Assembly (NCBI RefSeq): GCF_015709225.1 | Contig: NZ_JADNRS010000013.1 | Location: 1-49,249 of the forward strand | DNA from: Acholeplasma laidlawii | GTDB lineage: Bacteria; Bacillota_I; Bacilli_A; Acholeplasmatales; Acholeplasmataceae | DNA: 49,249 nt | Direction of reading: 5' to 3' | The notes under the pieces: generated by a model | Seen by the model: only the letters and a program-made list of their open reading frames with translations | Database searches by the model: none | Told to the model about the DNA's origin: nothing | Part shown: piece by piece, positions 42,410 through 49,249 of the stretch | Position numbering within the stretch: position 1 is the stretch's first letter | Layout: every line of letters begins with the position of its first letter | Made by a program: the position numbers and the translations under genes

Positions 42410-43666
42410 ATGGCAACATTACATTTAAAAGACATCAATAAAATCTATCCCAACGGTGTTCAAGCAGTTTTTGACTTTAACTTGAAAATCGAAGATAAAG
42501 AATTTATTGTATTTGTTGGACCGAGTGGATGCGGTAAATCCACAACCCTCCGTATGATCGCGGGCCTTGAGGACATTAGTTCAGGCGAGTTATACATTGA
42601 TGAAGAATACAAGAACGATACTGCTCCAAAAGACAGAGATATCGCAATGGTTTTCCAAAGTTACGCGTTATATCCACACATGACTGTGTATGATAATATC
42701 GCATTTGGTTTAAAACTGCGTAAAGTTCCTAAAGCTATCATCAAAGAAAAAGTACATGCGGCAGCGGAAATTTTAGGTTTACTACCTTATTTAGATAGAA
42801 AACCAAAAGCTCTATCAGGTGGACAAAGACAACGTGTGGCATTAGGACGTTCAATCGTACGTGATGCTAAAGTATTCTTGATGGATGAGCCTCTATCAAA
42901 CTTAGACGCGAAGTTACGTGTTCAAATGCGTGGGGAGTTAATCAAACTTCACAAGCAATTAGATACAACAACTATTTATGTTACCCACGACCAAATTGAA
43001 GCTATGACAATGGCATCAAGAATCGTCGTTATGAACAAAGGTTACATTATGCAAGTGGGGTCACCTAAAGAAATTTATGACAGACCATCAAGTATTTTCG
43101 TAGCTGGTTTCATTGGAACACCTCCAATGAACTTCATTAACGGTAAGGTAAATGAAAAAGGTGTATTCGAAGCTGGTAAATACAGAATTCAATTACCTAA
43201 TGATAAACTAGAAATAGTTACTCAAAATAAATATATCGGAAAGCCAATCGTTTTAGGTATCCGTGCTGAAGATATTCATGATGATGAATTAGTTATGAAA
43301 GCACATCCAAACGGTGTATTAGATGTTGAAGTTGACGTTGCTGAGTTACTTGGTGCTGAAACAAACATCTACATGGATATTAATGGATCAAATGTCATCG
43401 CTAAAGTTGACGCTAGAACTAACATTAGTATTGGTGATAAGATTCAAGTAGCATTTGACTTAAACAAGATTCATTTCTTCGATCCTGAAACTGAGTTAAG
43501 ATTAGAACTTGATCCGAATGTGAAAACTCACGCTAGATTAGCTGTTGAAGCTGCTAAAGCTGCGGGTCATGACTTACCAACAACTAAAAAAGATGAAGTT
43601 GTTGAAGAAATCAAACCAGTAGTTGAAGAAACTAAATCAGTAACTAAAAAAGCTTCTAAAAAATAA
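42410..43666 (+). CDS. msmX: Sugar ABC transporter ATPase, MsmX/UgpC type
   Basis: The 418-residue protein has Walker A 'GPSGCGKS', signature 'LSGGQRQR', Walker B 'FLMDEPLSNLDAKLR', H-loop 'VTHDQIEAM', and the C-terminal OB-fold (MOI) domain with 'GIRAEDIHDD'. It powers carbohydrate importers and is often shared by several of them. malEFG here lacks an ATPase gene of its own, so this is the likely partner. A lysine/glutamate-rich tail of about 30 residues ('EEIKPVVEETKSVTKKASKK') exceeds the family norm of about 370 residues. GGGGGAA precedes ATG 42410. Confidence 0.95.
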   Translation: MATLHLKDINKIYPNGVQAVFDFNLKIEDKEFIVFVGPSGCGKSTTLRMIAGLEDISSGELYIDEEYKNDTAPKDRDIAMVFQSYALYPHMTVYDNIAFGLKLRKVPKAIIKEKVHAAAEILGLLPYLDRKPKALSGGQRQRVALGRSIVRDAKVFLMDEPLSNLDAKLRVQMRGELIKLHKQLDTTTIYVTHDQIEAMTMASRIVVMNKGYIMQVGSPKEIYDRPSSIFVAGFIGTPPMNFINGKVNEKGVFEAGKYRIQLPNDKLEIVTQNKYIGKPIVLGIRAEDIHDDELVMKAHPNGVLDVEVDVAELLGAETNIYMDINGSNVIAKVDARTNISIGDKIQVAFDLNKIHFFDPETELRLELDPNVKTHARLAVEAAKAAGHDLPTTKKDEVVEEIKPVVEETKSVTKKASKK

Positions 43667-43672
43667 TTTTAG

Positions 43673-43837
43673 ATGAAAAGTAAGAATCAAAAAATTGTTA
43701 TTGATAGACGAGATTTAAAAGTTAGAGATAAACATTTTATCGAAAACAAACTCAAATATAAGATGACAATTGTTGAATCTAAAAAGAAATATAATCGTAA
43801 AAGATTAAAGAAAATTATAAATACAGAAGAGATCTAG
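43673..43837 (+). CDS. Small very basic protein, 54 aa
   Basis: This short frame starts 6 bases after the msmX stop and encodes 54 residues, about 40% Lys or Arg, ending in a 'SKKKYNRKRLKK' tail. There is no Shine-Dalgarno, so it would depend on coupling. A terminator stem (43823-43861) spans its last codons and the stop lies in the loop. The basic tail recalls small ribosome-binding proteins such as ArfA-type rescue factors, but I cannot establish homology. Confidence 0.5.
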   Translation: MKSKNQKIVIDRRDLKVRDKHFIENKLKYKMTIVESKKKYNRKRLKKIINTEEI

Positions 43838-43861
43838 CAAGAAGGTTTCTTCTGTTTTTTT
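43823..43861 (+). terminator. Terminator after msmX and the small basic ORF
   Basis: ACAGAAGA (43823-43830) pairs with TCTTCTGT (43848-43855), followed by seven T. The stem starts within the small ORF. Confidence 0.75.
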
Positions 43862-43883
43862 AACAAAAAAAAGGAGAAGTGCG

Positions 43884-44396
43884 ATGAGTTTATATGATAT
43901 TGAAGTTACAAGATCAGATGGTTCAAAAGAAATGATGTCTAAATATAAAGGTAAAGTCTTATTAATTGTTAATACTGCTACAAAATGTGGTTATACTAAG
44001 CAATATGAAGGATTACAAGAAATCTATCATAATTATAAAGACAAAGATTTTGAAATCCTTGATTTTCCATGTAATCAATTTTTAGCACAAGCACCTGGCT
44101 CTATAGAAAAAATCAACGAATTTTGTCAAATTAATTTTGGGACAACATTCACATTATTTGATAAAGTGAAAGTTAACACTAAAAATGCACATCCACTTTA
44201 CAAATTTTTAAAAGATAATGGTCCTGAAGAAGTTATCTTATCTCATGGTGCTCTAGTACCGTCAGGTAAACCAAAAGACAAAATTAGTTGGAACTTTACT
44301 AAGTTTTTAATTAGTAAAGAAGGTGAAATATTATATCGTTTTTCGCCAAAAGTAACACCTGAAGAGTTACTACCTTATCTATTAAAAACACTTTGA
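43884..44396 (+). CDS. Glutathione-peroxidase-family thiol peroxidase
   Basis: The 170-residue protein has the family motifs 'NTATKCGYTKQYEGLQ' with peroxidatic Cys35, 'FPCNQFLAQAPGS' with a second Cys, and 'WNFTKFLI'. Bacterial members with Cys in place of selenocysteine usually reduce peroxides using thioredoxin, not glutathione. It acts in the cytoplasm. AAAAGGAGAAG precedes ATG 43884. It is probably a single-gene unit after the msmX terminator. Confidence 0.95.
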   Translation: MSLYDIEVTRSDGSKEMMSKYKGKVLLIVNTATKCGYTKQYEGLQEIYHNYKDKDFEILDFPCNQFLAQAPGSIEKINEFCQINFGTTFTLFDKVKVNTKNAHPLYKFLKDNGPEEVILSHGALVPSGKPKDKISWNFTKFLISKEGEILYRFSPKVTPEELLPYLLKTL

Positions 44397-44422
44397 CAAC
44401 TGTGTGTAGATTATGATAATTA

Positions 44423-44451
44423 TTGACTTTAAGGACTATTTTTGATATCAT
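44423..44451 (+). promoter_or_regulatory. Promoter of the CorC/CNNM unit
   Basis: TTGACT (44423-44428), a 17-bp spacer and TATCAT (44446-44451) precede the leader ORF. Confidence 0.6.
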
Positions 44452-44495
44452 TATATCGTTATTAAAATGTAATAACACGGAGGAAGTACATAAAT

Positions 44496-44564
44496 ATGGA
44501 AGATTCAAGTAGCGGGCAGAGGACAACATTAAGTGATGACCCACACGAGGGGGTAACCTTCTAA
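44496..44564 (+). CDS. 22-codon leader ORF before the CNNM/CorC gene
   Basis: GGAGGAAG (44479-44486) serves ATG 44496, opening a 22-codon frame that ends at TAA 44562-44564, overlapping the CNNM start by one base (TAATG). Its product, MEDSSSGQRTTLSDDPHEGV plus TF, contains an acidic-proline patch (DDPHE). The local base composition is much more GC-rich than its surroundings. A leader peptide controlling the downstream gene is likely; the signal is unknown. Confidence 0.5.
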   Translation: MEDSSSGQRTTLSDDPHEGVTF

Positions 44565-45913
44565 TGGGATTACAGATATTCTTAATTGTATTTTTTATTG
44601 TCTTAAACGGTATATTTGCAGCTAGTGAAATAGCACTGGTATCTGCAAATAGAAGAGAGATTCAAGAAGATGCTGATGCTGATGGTAAGAAAGCTAAAAA
44701 AGCTAAACGAGTGTTAAAACTCATTGAGAATCCAACAAGATTCTTGTCTACTATTCAAATCGGTATTACAATGTTTGGTTTTATTAATGGGGTGATTGCA
44801 GCAGATGCATTCTCTAATCTCATCTCAGACCAAATTGCAAATTGGACAGGGTTTGATACATTAATTATCATTCCGGTAGTCACATTTATAATCACACTGA
44901 TTTTAACTTACTTCCAAGTGATCTTTGGAGAGTTAGTGCCTAAGCGTATTGCTATGAAGTCACCTGAACGTGTTTCATATATATTTATTGGGTTTTTAAG
45001 TGTGATTGCAGTTATAATGAAGCCGTTTGTTGTTTTATTAACATCTTCAGCAAATCTGATTATTCGTTTATTTGGCATTAACCCGCAAGATGATGATGAC
45101 ACATTATCCGAAGAGGAACTCATCTTGGAATTAAACGCCTCAGAGTCTAAAGGATTCATTGATAGTTCAGAAAATGAAATGATTCAAAATATTTTTGAAT
45201 TTGATTCGACAACAGTTGAAGAAGTGATGACACATAGAACTGAAGTTTCAGCAATCAATGTAAATTCTACAAGAGATGAACTCGTAAAATTTGTAACAAA
45301 TGAGAAATATACAAGATTTCCAGTATATGAGGAAACCTTGGATAAAATAGTTGGAACACTTCATGTTAAAGATTTACTAAAATATCTATCAGATCATGAA
45401 GATAAAAATGAATTTGATATTCAAGAAATACTAAGAGACCCACTATTTGTACCACAATCAAAAAATACAAGAGCATTGTTTAGGGAAATGAAATTAACTA
45501 AGACGCATATTGCGATTGTAATTGATGAGTACGGCGGAACTGCTGGTATTATCACCTTTGAAGACTTAATTGAAGAGATATTAGGTAATATTTCTGATGA
45601 GTATGATGAGGATGAAGAAGAAATTCAAACAATCAGTGAAGATAGTTATGAAATTGATGGTTTAATTGATTTAGATGATGTTGAGGATTTAATACATGCA
45701 GGTTTACCAATAGAGGATTATGATACTTTATCAGGGTTTATACTAGGCCAATTAGGGCGTTTTCCCGATGAGGATGAATCTATTGTCGTTGTCTATGGTA
45801 GTTACAGGTTTGAAGTCTTATCCTATGTGGATAAAATTATTGAAAGTGTACTAGTCACGCGCATACATGAAGATTTAGAAATAGAAGGTGAAAACCAAAC
45901 AGATGCTACTTAA
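44564..45913 (+). CDS. CNNM/CBS/CorC-domain membrane protein (hemolysin C family)
   Basis: The 449-residue protein has an N-terminal CNNM domain (about 1-190) with three to four membrane helices and 'FGELVPKRIAMKSPE'. A CBS pair follows (about 205-330; 'VMTHRTEVSAI', 'IAIVIDEYGGTAGIITFEDL'), then a C-terminal CorC_HlyC domain (about 350-435; 'GFILGQLGRFPDE'). Family members act in magnesium or cobalt efflux and homeostasis; the old name hemolysin is misleading. GAGGGGG inside the leader ORF serves ATG 44564. A strong terminator overlaps its stop. Confidence 0.93.
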   Translation: MGLQIFLIVFFIVLNGIFAASEIALVSANRREIQEDADADGKKAKKAKRVLKLIENPTRFLSTIQIGITMFGFINGVIAADAFSNLISDQIANWTGFDTLIIIPVVTFIITLILTYFQVIFGELVPKRIAMKSPERVSYIFIGFLSVIAVIMKPFVVLLTSSANLIIRLFGINPQDDDDTLSEEELILELNASESKGFIDSSENEMIQNIFEFDSTTVEEVMTHRTEVSAINVNSTRDELVKFVTNEKYTRFPVYEETLDKIVGTLHVKDLLKYLSDHEDKNEFDIQEILRDPLFVPQSKNTRALFREMKLTKTHIAIVIDEYGGTAGIITFEDLIEEILGNISDEYDEDEEEIQTISEDSYEIDGLIDLDDVEDLIHAGLPIEDYDTLSGFILGQLGRFPDEDESIVVVYGSYRFEVLSYVDKIIESVLVTRIHEDLEIEGENQTDAT

Positions 45914-45929
45914 AAGCATCTGTTTTTTT
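45898..45929 (+). terminator. Terminator of the CNNM/CorC gene
   Basis: ACAGATGC pairs with GCATCTGT, followed by seven T; the stem includes the end of the gene. Confidence 0.9.
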
Positions 45930-45936
45930 GCATTAA

Positions 45937-45964
45937 AAAAGGTGTTTTTTGATAAACACCTTTT
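45937..45964 (-). terminator. Terminator of the FMN-binding-like lipoprotein gene
   Basis: AAAAGGTGTTT pairs with AAACACCTTTT; on the minus strand it is followed by TTTT-rich sequence. Confidence 0.75.
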
Positions 45965-45970
45965 AATGTT

Positions 45971-46936
45971 TTATTTAGTTGGAATTAGTTTTGATAAAGT
46001 TACGAAATCAGATGCTGTAATTGTTACACCTGTAACACCATCAACTTCTTTAAAGTTACCATCACCGTCTGTTTCTGGTAATTTTTGGTTTTCAATTAAG
46101 AAGTCACCTGCTGATTTTGCTGCTTCAAAGTATTCGAATGCACCTGGACCATTCGGTCTTTTCATTGCATAAGATAGACCTAATTGATTTTTAGTTTTAT
46201 ATAAAGTAGGTGCATCTGATGTATATGGTGCAATAACTTTTAAGGTTGTTTCTTTACCTTCAATTTCAACTACATGTGTTTTAACTTTGTTCTCACTGTC
46301 TAAATCTAGACGGTATTGGCCAAATGCTGAATCATAATAAGCTAACACAATACGACCATTTACTACAACAAATGAACCAAAAGTATAATATTTGAATACT
46401 GGTGCAGTAATAATTTCTTCAGCTACTGGATCCCAAAAGTTTACTGCAGCTCTATCGGTTGCACTTGCTTTTGTTGAGAAGAAGTGGTAACCATCTTTAT
46501 AATTACCTTTTTCAACTGGATCACTTGCTAAAGCTAATTCAGCTAAAGTGTAGAAATCACCTGTTGTAATAGATACACCTGCTGGCGCTGGAATGCGATC
46601 ATTGACATCACCGTTAGATTCGATGAATTTATCGATCACTAACTCAGCTTGTTCATGCCACCATAAATCTGAATTCATATTATAGATACCTGCTTTTGAA
46701 GCAGCAACTTTATCCATACCTTTGTATGTGTTGTTAGCATCTCCTTCGATGTTGAAAGCATTCCATTCAGCACCTACAACTTTGTCACCTTTTTTCTCGA
46801 TGACAACCCAATATACCCAAGATGAATTGTCAGTTGGTGTTTGACTTGCAAAATAAAATTTGCTTTCAGATGGGCCACAAGCAGTTAAAGCAACTGCCAT
46901 AATTAATAATAATATAACGAAAAATCCTTTTTTCAT
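45971..46936 (-). CDS. Lipoprotein with two FMN-binding-like domains
   Basis: The 321-residue protein has a lipoprotein signal ending VALTAC and two related halves. The second ends 'VDGVTGVTITASDFVTL', close to the flavinylation motif D-x-x-(S/T)-G-A-T of FMN-binding domains, with Val for Ala. The first ends 'PAPAGVSITTGDFYTL', a degenerate version. Such proteins carry covalent FMN and pass electrons outside the membrane, as PplA does in Listeria. ATG 46936 is chosen because GGAGGA lies just before it, inside the first codons of a longer frame. It has its own strong promoter. Confidence 0.7.
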   Translation of the reverse strand: MKKGFFVILLLIMAVALTACGPSESKFYFASQTPTDNSSWVYWVVIEKKGDKVVGAEWNAFNIEGDANNTYKGMDKVAASKAGIYNMNSDLWWHEQAELVIDKFIESNGDVNDRIPAPAGVSITTGDFYTLAELALASDPVEKGNYKDGYHFFSTKASATDRAAVNFWDPVAEEIITAPVFKYYTFGSFVVVNGRIVLAYYDSAFGQYRLDLDSENKVKTHVVEIEGKETTLKVIAPYTSDAPTLYKTKNQLGLSYAMKRPNGPGAFEYFEAAKSAGDFLIENQKLPETDGDGNFKEVDGVTGVTITASDFVTLSKLIPTK

Positions 46937-46981
46937 GTTTTCCTCCATTTAATTTTATAAGATATCGTTTCTTCGTCTTTT

Positions 46982-47010
46982 ATTATAGTTTATTAAAATA
47001 TAGAAGTCAA
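46982..47010 (-). promoter_or_regulatory. Promoter of the FMN-binding-like lipoprotein
   Basis: On the minus strand TTGACT (47005-47010), a 17-bp spacer and TATAAT (46982-46987). This is one of the best promoter matches in the window. Confidence 0.75.
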
Positions 47011-47099
47011 AGAAAGTTATAAGAGAAAATGACATTTGTGTGAAAGTTATTACATTATCTTTCAGGATACCTTTTATTGCATTTTTTTTACAATATCAT

Positions 47100-47191
47100 T
47101 TGACAAAAGCGAGTGAATAATTATTCGCTATTTTTCGCTTATGAATCAGTAGGTTTATTTTATAGCAACAGCCTCTGTCTTTTCATATAAT
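47100..47191 (+). promoter_or_regulatory. Upstream region of the GGDEF/HD-GYP gene: promoter-like boxes and palindrome
   Basis: TTGACA at 47100-47105 is followed by the perfect palindrome GAATAATTATTC (47115-47126), extended by AGCGA/TCGCT on its flanks. A separate TATAAT lies at 47186-47191. I cannot pair these into one convincing promoter. No other gene is seen in the spacer. Confidence 0.4.
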
Positions 47192-47247
47192 TAGATTGAA
47201 ACATAAGTAAAAAAAGAGTCTTTATAGATATAAGAGAGTTCATAGAT

Positions 47248-49227
47248 ATTATCGTATCTATTTCAAATAATATTTTTATTTTATTATCCATAGTCTTTTT
47301 ATACTCGCTTTCAAACTATGAACTTTATAAACATAAACGCATTAATCAAGCCATATCTGGTATTGTTATTGGATTTTTAACCTTATTTTTAATGAGTAAC
47401 CCAATGGTGTTTGTAGAAGGTATCGTTTTTGATACAAGGACCATACTAATCCCGATATCAGGTGTTTTCTTTGGACCCATTATAACAATCATAGCGAGTA
47501 TCATTGCCATTGCATACAGAGTTAATTTAGGTGGTATTGGTATGTACGTGGGAATATCAACGATTATATTAAGTGCTTTAATTGGTATTATTTGGCGTTA
47601 CATGTTTAGACGCTATAAATTTAAAAATAAGTATTTAGAGTATTATTTACTAGGATTTACATCAAATGCTCTAACTTTAGTTTTAATGTTGTTTTTACCT
47701 GATAGTATATATATTATTAGTCGTATATTTCCGATATACCTTCTAGTGTTTCCGGTAGTAACCATGTTAACTGGTGTAGTAATTAAACAACAACAGTTTA
47801 GAATACAAGCAAGCAACCTTGAAAAAGCACAATCACTATTACTTCAAAGCTCTATAGATTCTTCACACAATGTGGAAATATATGCAGTCGATAAGACTTA
47901 TAAATATTTAACATTTAATATTTTTCACAAGAAACAAATTAAACAATATTTTAATGTGGATATTGAAGTCGGATTAAATGTACTTTCATTATTAAAGGAG
48001 AGTAATAGAAGATTTCGTATTAAGTCATGTTTTGATAGTGCTTTAAAGGGTGAAATTATTCATGATGTTATTTACACTTCCTTACCTGGTAACAAGATAA
48101 TAGAAGAACATTTCACACCACTTCAACGTGGAAACGATATTCTTGGTGTCACGGTTGTTATCAGAGACATTACTGAACAACGTCTTCATGAAGATTCGAT
48201 TATGAGATTAAGTTATTACGATAGCCTTACAACATTACCTAATAGAAGATTTTTCCAAGAAAGAATAGTGGAGGTTCATGATAATCAATACTGTCCTGTA
48301 TCAATTATTACATGTGACATCAATGGTTTGAAGCTCTTTAATGATGCATTGGGACATAAAATGGGGGATTTGGTTCTTGTCAAAGTAGCAGGAATTCTTA
48401 CCAAACACTTACTACCAAATGGTACAGTTAGTCGTATAGGCGGAGATGAATTTATTTATATTCTGCCAAACACTGATTATGATACAGCCCTTAAGATGAT
48501 GGAAAAAGTCGATAATGAGTTTGATAATCATTTATTTAATGGCTTAAAACTATCAGTTTCTTATGGTATTGCGACTAAATTAGAAGGTGATCATATTGAT
48601 GATGTTCTAAAACATAGTGAAGAACAAATGCATAAGAGTAAACTCTTTGAAAAAGCATCTCACCGCAGTGAATTTATTAAATCTATCTTAAATACCTTAA
48701 GAGAAAAAAATCCTCGTGAAAAAGAACATTCCACTAGAGTGGCGACTATTTGTACAGAAATTGGTAAATATTTAGGTATGAAAAAACATGATCTAAATTT
48801 ACTTGAAGCGATTGCATCACTTCATGATATTGGAAAGATTGCCATTGATGAAGCAATCTTAAATAAACCAGGCAAACTAACGCCAATAGAATGGGAAGCA
48901 ATTAAAAAGCACCCTGAAATTGGTTATAGAATTATTTCTACTGCCCCTGAATATGCAGAAATTGCAGAGGATATATTATCCCACCATGAACATTTTAATG
49001 GTCAAGGCTATCCAAGAGGGTTAAGCGGTGAAGATATTCCTATTAGAGCTAGAATAGTTTCGATTGCTGATGCTTATGATGCTATGAGGTCTAGACGTAC
49101 GTATAAAGAACCGATGACACATGAACAAGCAATTTTAGAAATTAAACGCTGTTCAGGTACGCAGTTTGATCCTAATTTAGTAAATATATTTGTTGATTTA
49201 ATTGATAATGGCGTATTAAGTATATAA
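47248..49227 (+). CDS. 5TM-5TMR_LYT, PAS, GGDEF and HD-GYP signalling protein
   Basis: The N-terminal membrane domain is of 5TM-5TMR_LYT type ('FDTRTILIPISGVFFGP', 'YRVNLGGIGMYVG'). A PAS domain follows ('VTVVIRDITEQR' near its end), then GGDEF with the intact site 'RIGGDEF', and HD-GYP with 'SLHDIGKIAI', 'HHEHFNGQGYPRG' and 'IADAYDAM'. It may make and break cyclic dinucleotides. The first ATG (47392) falls inside the second membrane helix of this domain and has no ribosome site. The frame is open back to a TGA at 47197-47199 with no ATG, GTG or TTG, so I place an ATT start at 47248 (AGAGAG 9 bases upstream) provisionally. Confidence 0.8.
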   Translation: MIVSISNNIFILLSIVFLYSLSNYELYKHKRINQAISGIVIGFLTLFLMSNPMVFVEGIVFDTRTILIPISGVFFGPIITIIASIIAIAYRVNLGGIGMYVGISTIILSALIGIIWRYMFRRYKFKNKYLEYYLLGFTSNALTLVLMLFLPDSIYIISRIFPIYLLVFPVVTMLTGVVIKQQQFRIQASNLEKAQSLLLQSSIDSSHNVEIYAVDKTYKYLTFNIFHKKQIKQYFNVDIEVGLNVLSLLKESNRRFRIKSCFDSALKGEIIHDVIYTSLPGNKIIEEHFTPLQRGNDILGVTVVIRDITEQRLHEDSIMRLSYYDSLTTLPNRRFFQERIVEVHDNQYCPVSIITCDINGLKLFNDALGHKMGDLVLVKVAGILTKHLLPNGTVSRIGGDEFIYILPNTDYDTALKMMEKVDNEFDNHLFNGLKLSVSYGIATKLEGDHIDDVLKHSEEQMHKSKLFEKASHRSEFIKSILNTLREKNPREKEHSTRVATICTEIGKYLGMKKHDLNLLEAIASLHDIGKIAIDEAILNKPGKLTPIEWEAIKKHPEIGYRIISTAPEYAEIAEDILSHHEHFNGQGYPRGLSGEDIPIRARIVSIADAYDAMRSRRTYKEPMTHEQAILEIKRCSGTQFDPNLVNIFVDLIDNGVLSI

Positions 49228-49249
49228 ACATAAAGGGTACACGCATAAA

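Noticed and set aside
44479-44564. Known metal or fluoride riboswitch before the CNNM gene
   Set aside because: I compared it from memory with fluoride, manganese (yybP-ykoY), NiCo and guanidine-I consensus elements and found no convincing match; a covariance-model scan would be decisive.
45888-46172. Plus-strand frame antisense to the FMN-binding-like gene
   Set aside because: It crosses two terminators, starts inside the CNNM gene and shadows a gene with its own signal peptide, promoter and ribosome site.
47318-47320. ATG at 47318 as start of the GGDEF/HD-GYP gene
   Set aside because: It is in a different frame from the signalling protein.
1-49249. tRNA or rRNA genes, replication origin, intact insertion sequences
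   Set aside because: I saw no tRNA cloverleaf, rRNA segment, DnaA-box cluster or transposase; the only mobile-element hints are the repeats and the recombinase-like fragment at the left end.

Overview
The window is AT-rich, tightly packed bacterial DNA. It carries T-box leaders, Shine-Dalgarno sites of the AGGAGG type, many lipoproteins with lipobox cysteines, and no cell-wall genes. TGA is used as a stop (for example at the ends of 77-412, 13989-14957 and 43884-44396) and tryptophan is TGG, so the standard code applies. The gene families and their arrangement fit a low-GC Firmicutes/Mollicutes relative, most like Acholeplasma; this is inference, since no rRNA gene is present to prove it.

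Region 1 (1-6480) is accessory. It holds an orphan small gene, a 20-bp-periodic repeat, a possible serine-recombinase remnant, an XRE regulator, and a module of three genes: a zinc-ribbon membrane protein, an SPFH/GYF protein, and an InlB-repeat lipoprotein preceded by a 15-codon leader ORF. Two diverged copies of a ~140-bp sequence (614-757 and 6240-6381) bracket the stretch that contains this module. It resembles the Bacillus YdjG/H/I membrane-stress group but lacks a PspA.

Region 2 (6480-22065) is mostly housekeeping on the + strand: HAD phosphatase, PlsC-like acyltransferase and GltS-like symporter; a MarR-led FtsX-type ABC exporter; an esterase and two convergent pseudouridine synthases; an acetate-type transporter; a polar amino-acid ABC transporter behind an unusual tandem T-box; an FNT channel, a short-chain dehydrogenase and MsrB.

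Region 3 (22067-43861) is a large alpha-glucan locus. Outside the cell it has a pullulanase, a lipoprotein GH13 amylase and a secreted putative glucan-binding protein. Import uses a maltodextrin ABC transporter (MalE, an oversized MalF, an N-terminally extended MalG) with an MsmX-type ATPase encoded apart. Inside the cell are three more GH13 enzymes and 4-alpha-glucanotransferase. DUF1189 and RDD membrane proteins lie within the locus. About ten LacI/CcpA-type operators sit in its intergenic regions, several on promoter elements, but no LacI-family regulator is encoded here. The likely flow is: surface amylase and pullulanase cut starch or glycogen, MalEFG-MsmX imports the oligosaccharides, and MalQ and the cytoplasmic GH13 enzymes convert them to glucose.

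Region 4 (43884-49249) has a glutathione-peroxidase-type protein, a CNNM/CorC membrane protein behind a 22-codon leader ORF, an FMN-binding-like lipoprotein, and a 5TM-PAS-GGDEF-HD-GYP signalling protein whose reading frame extends upstream of its first ATG without any canonical start codon.

All calls come from reading the sequence and recognising motifs; no database search was possible.
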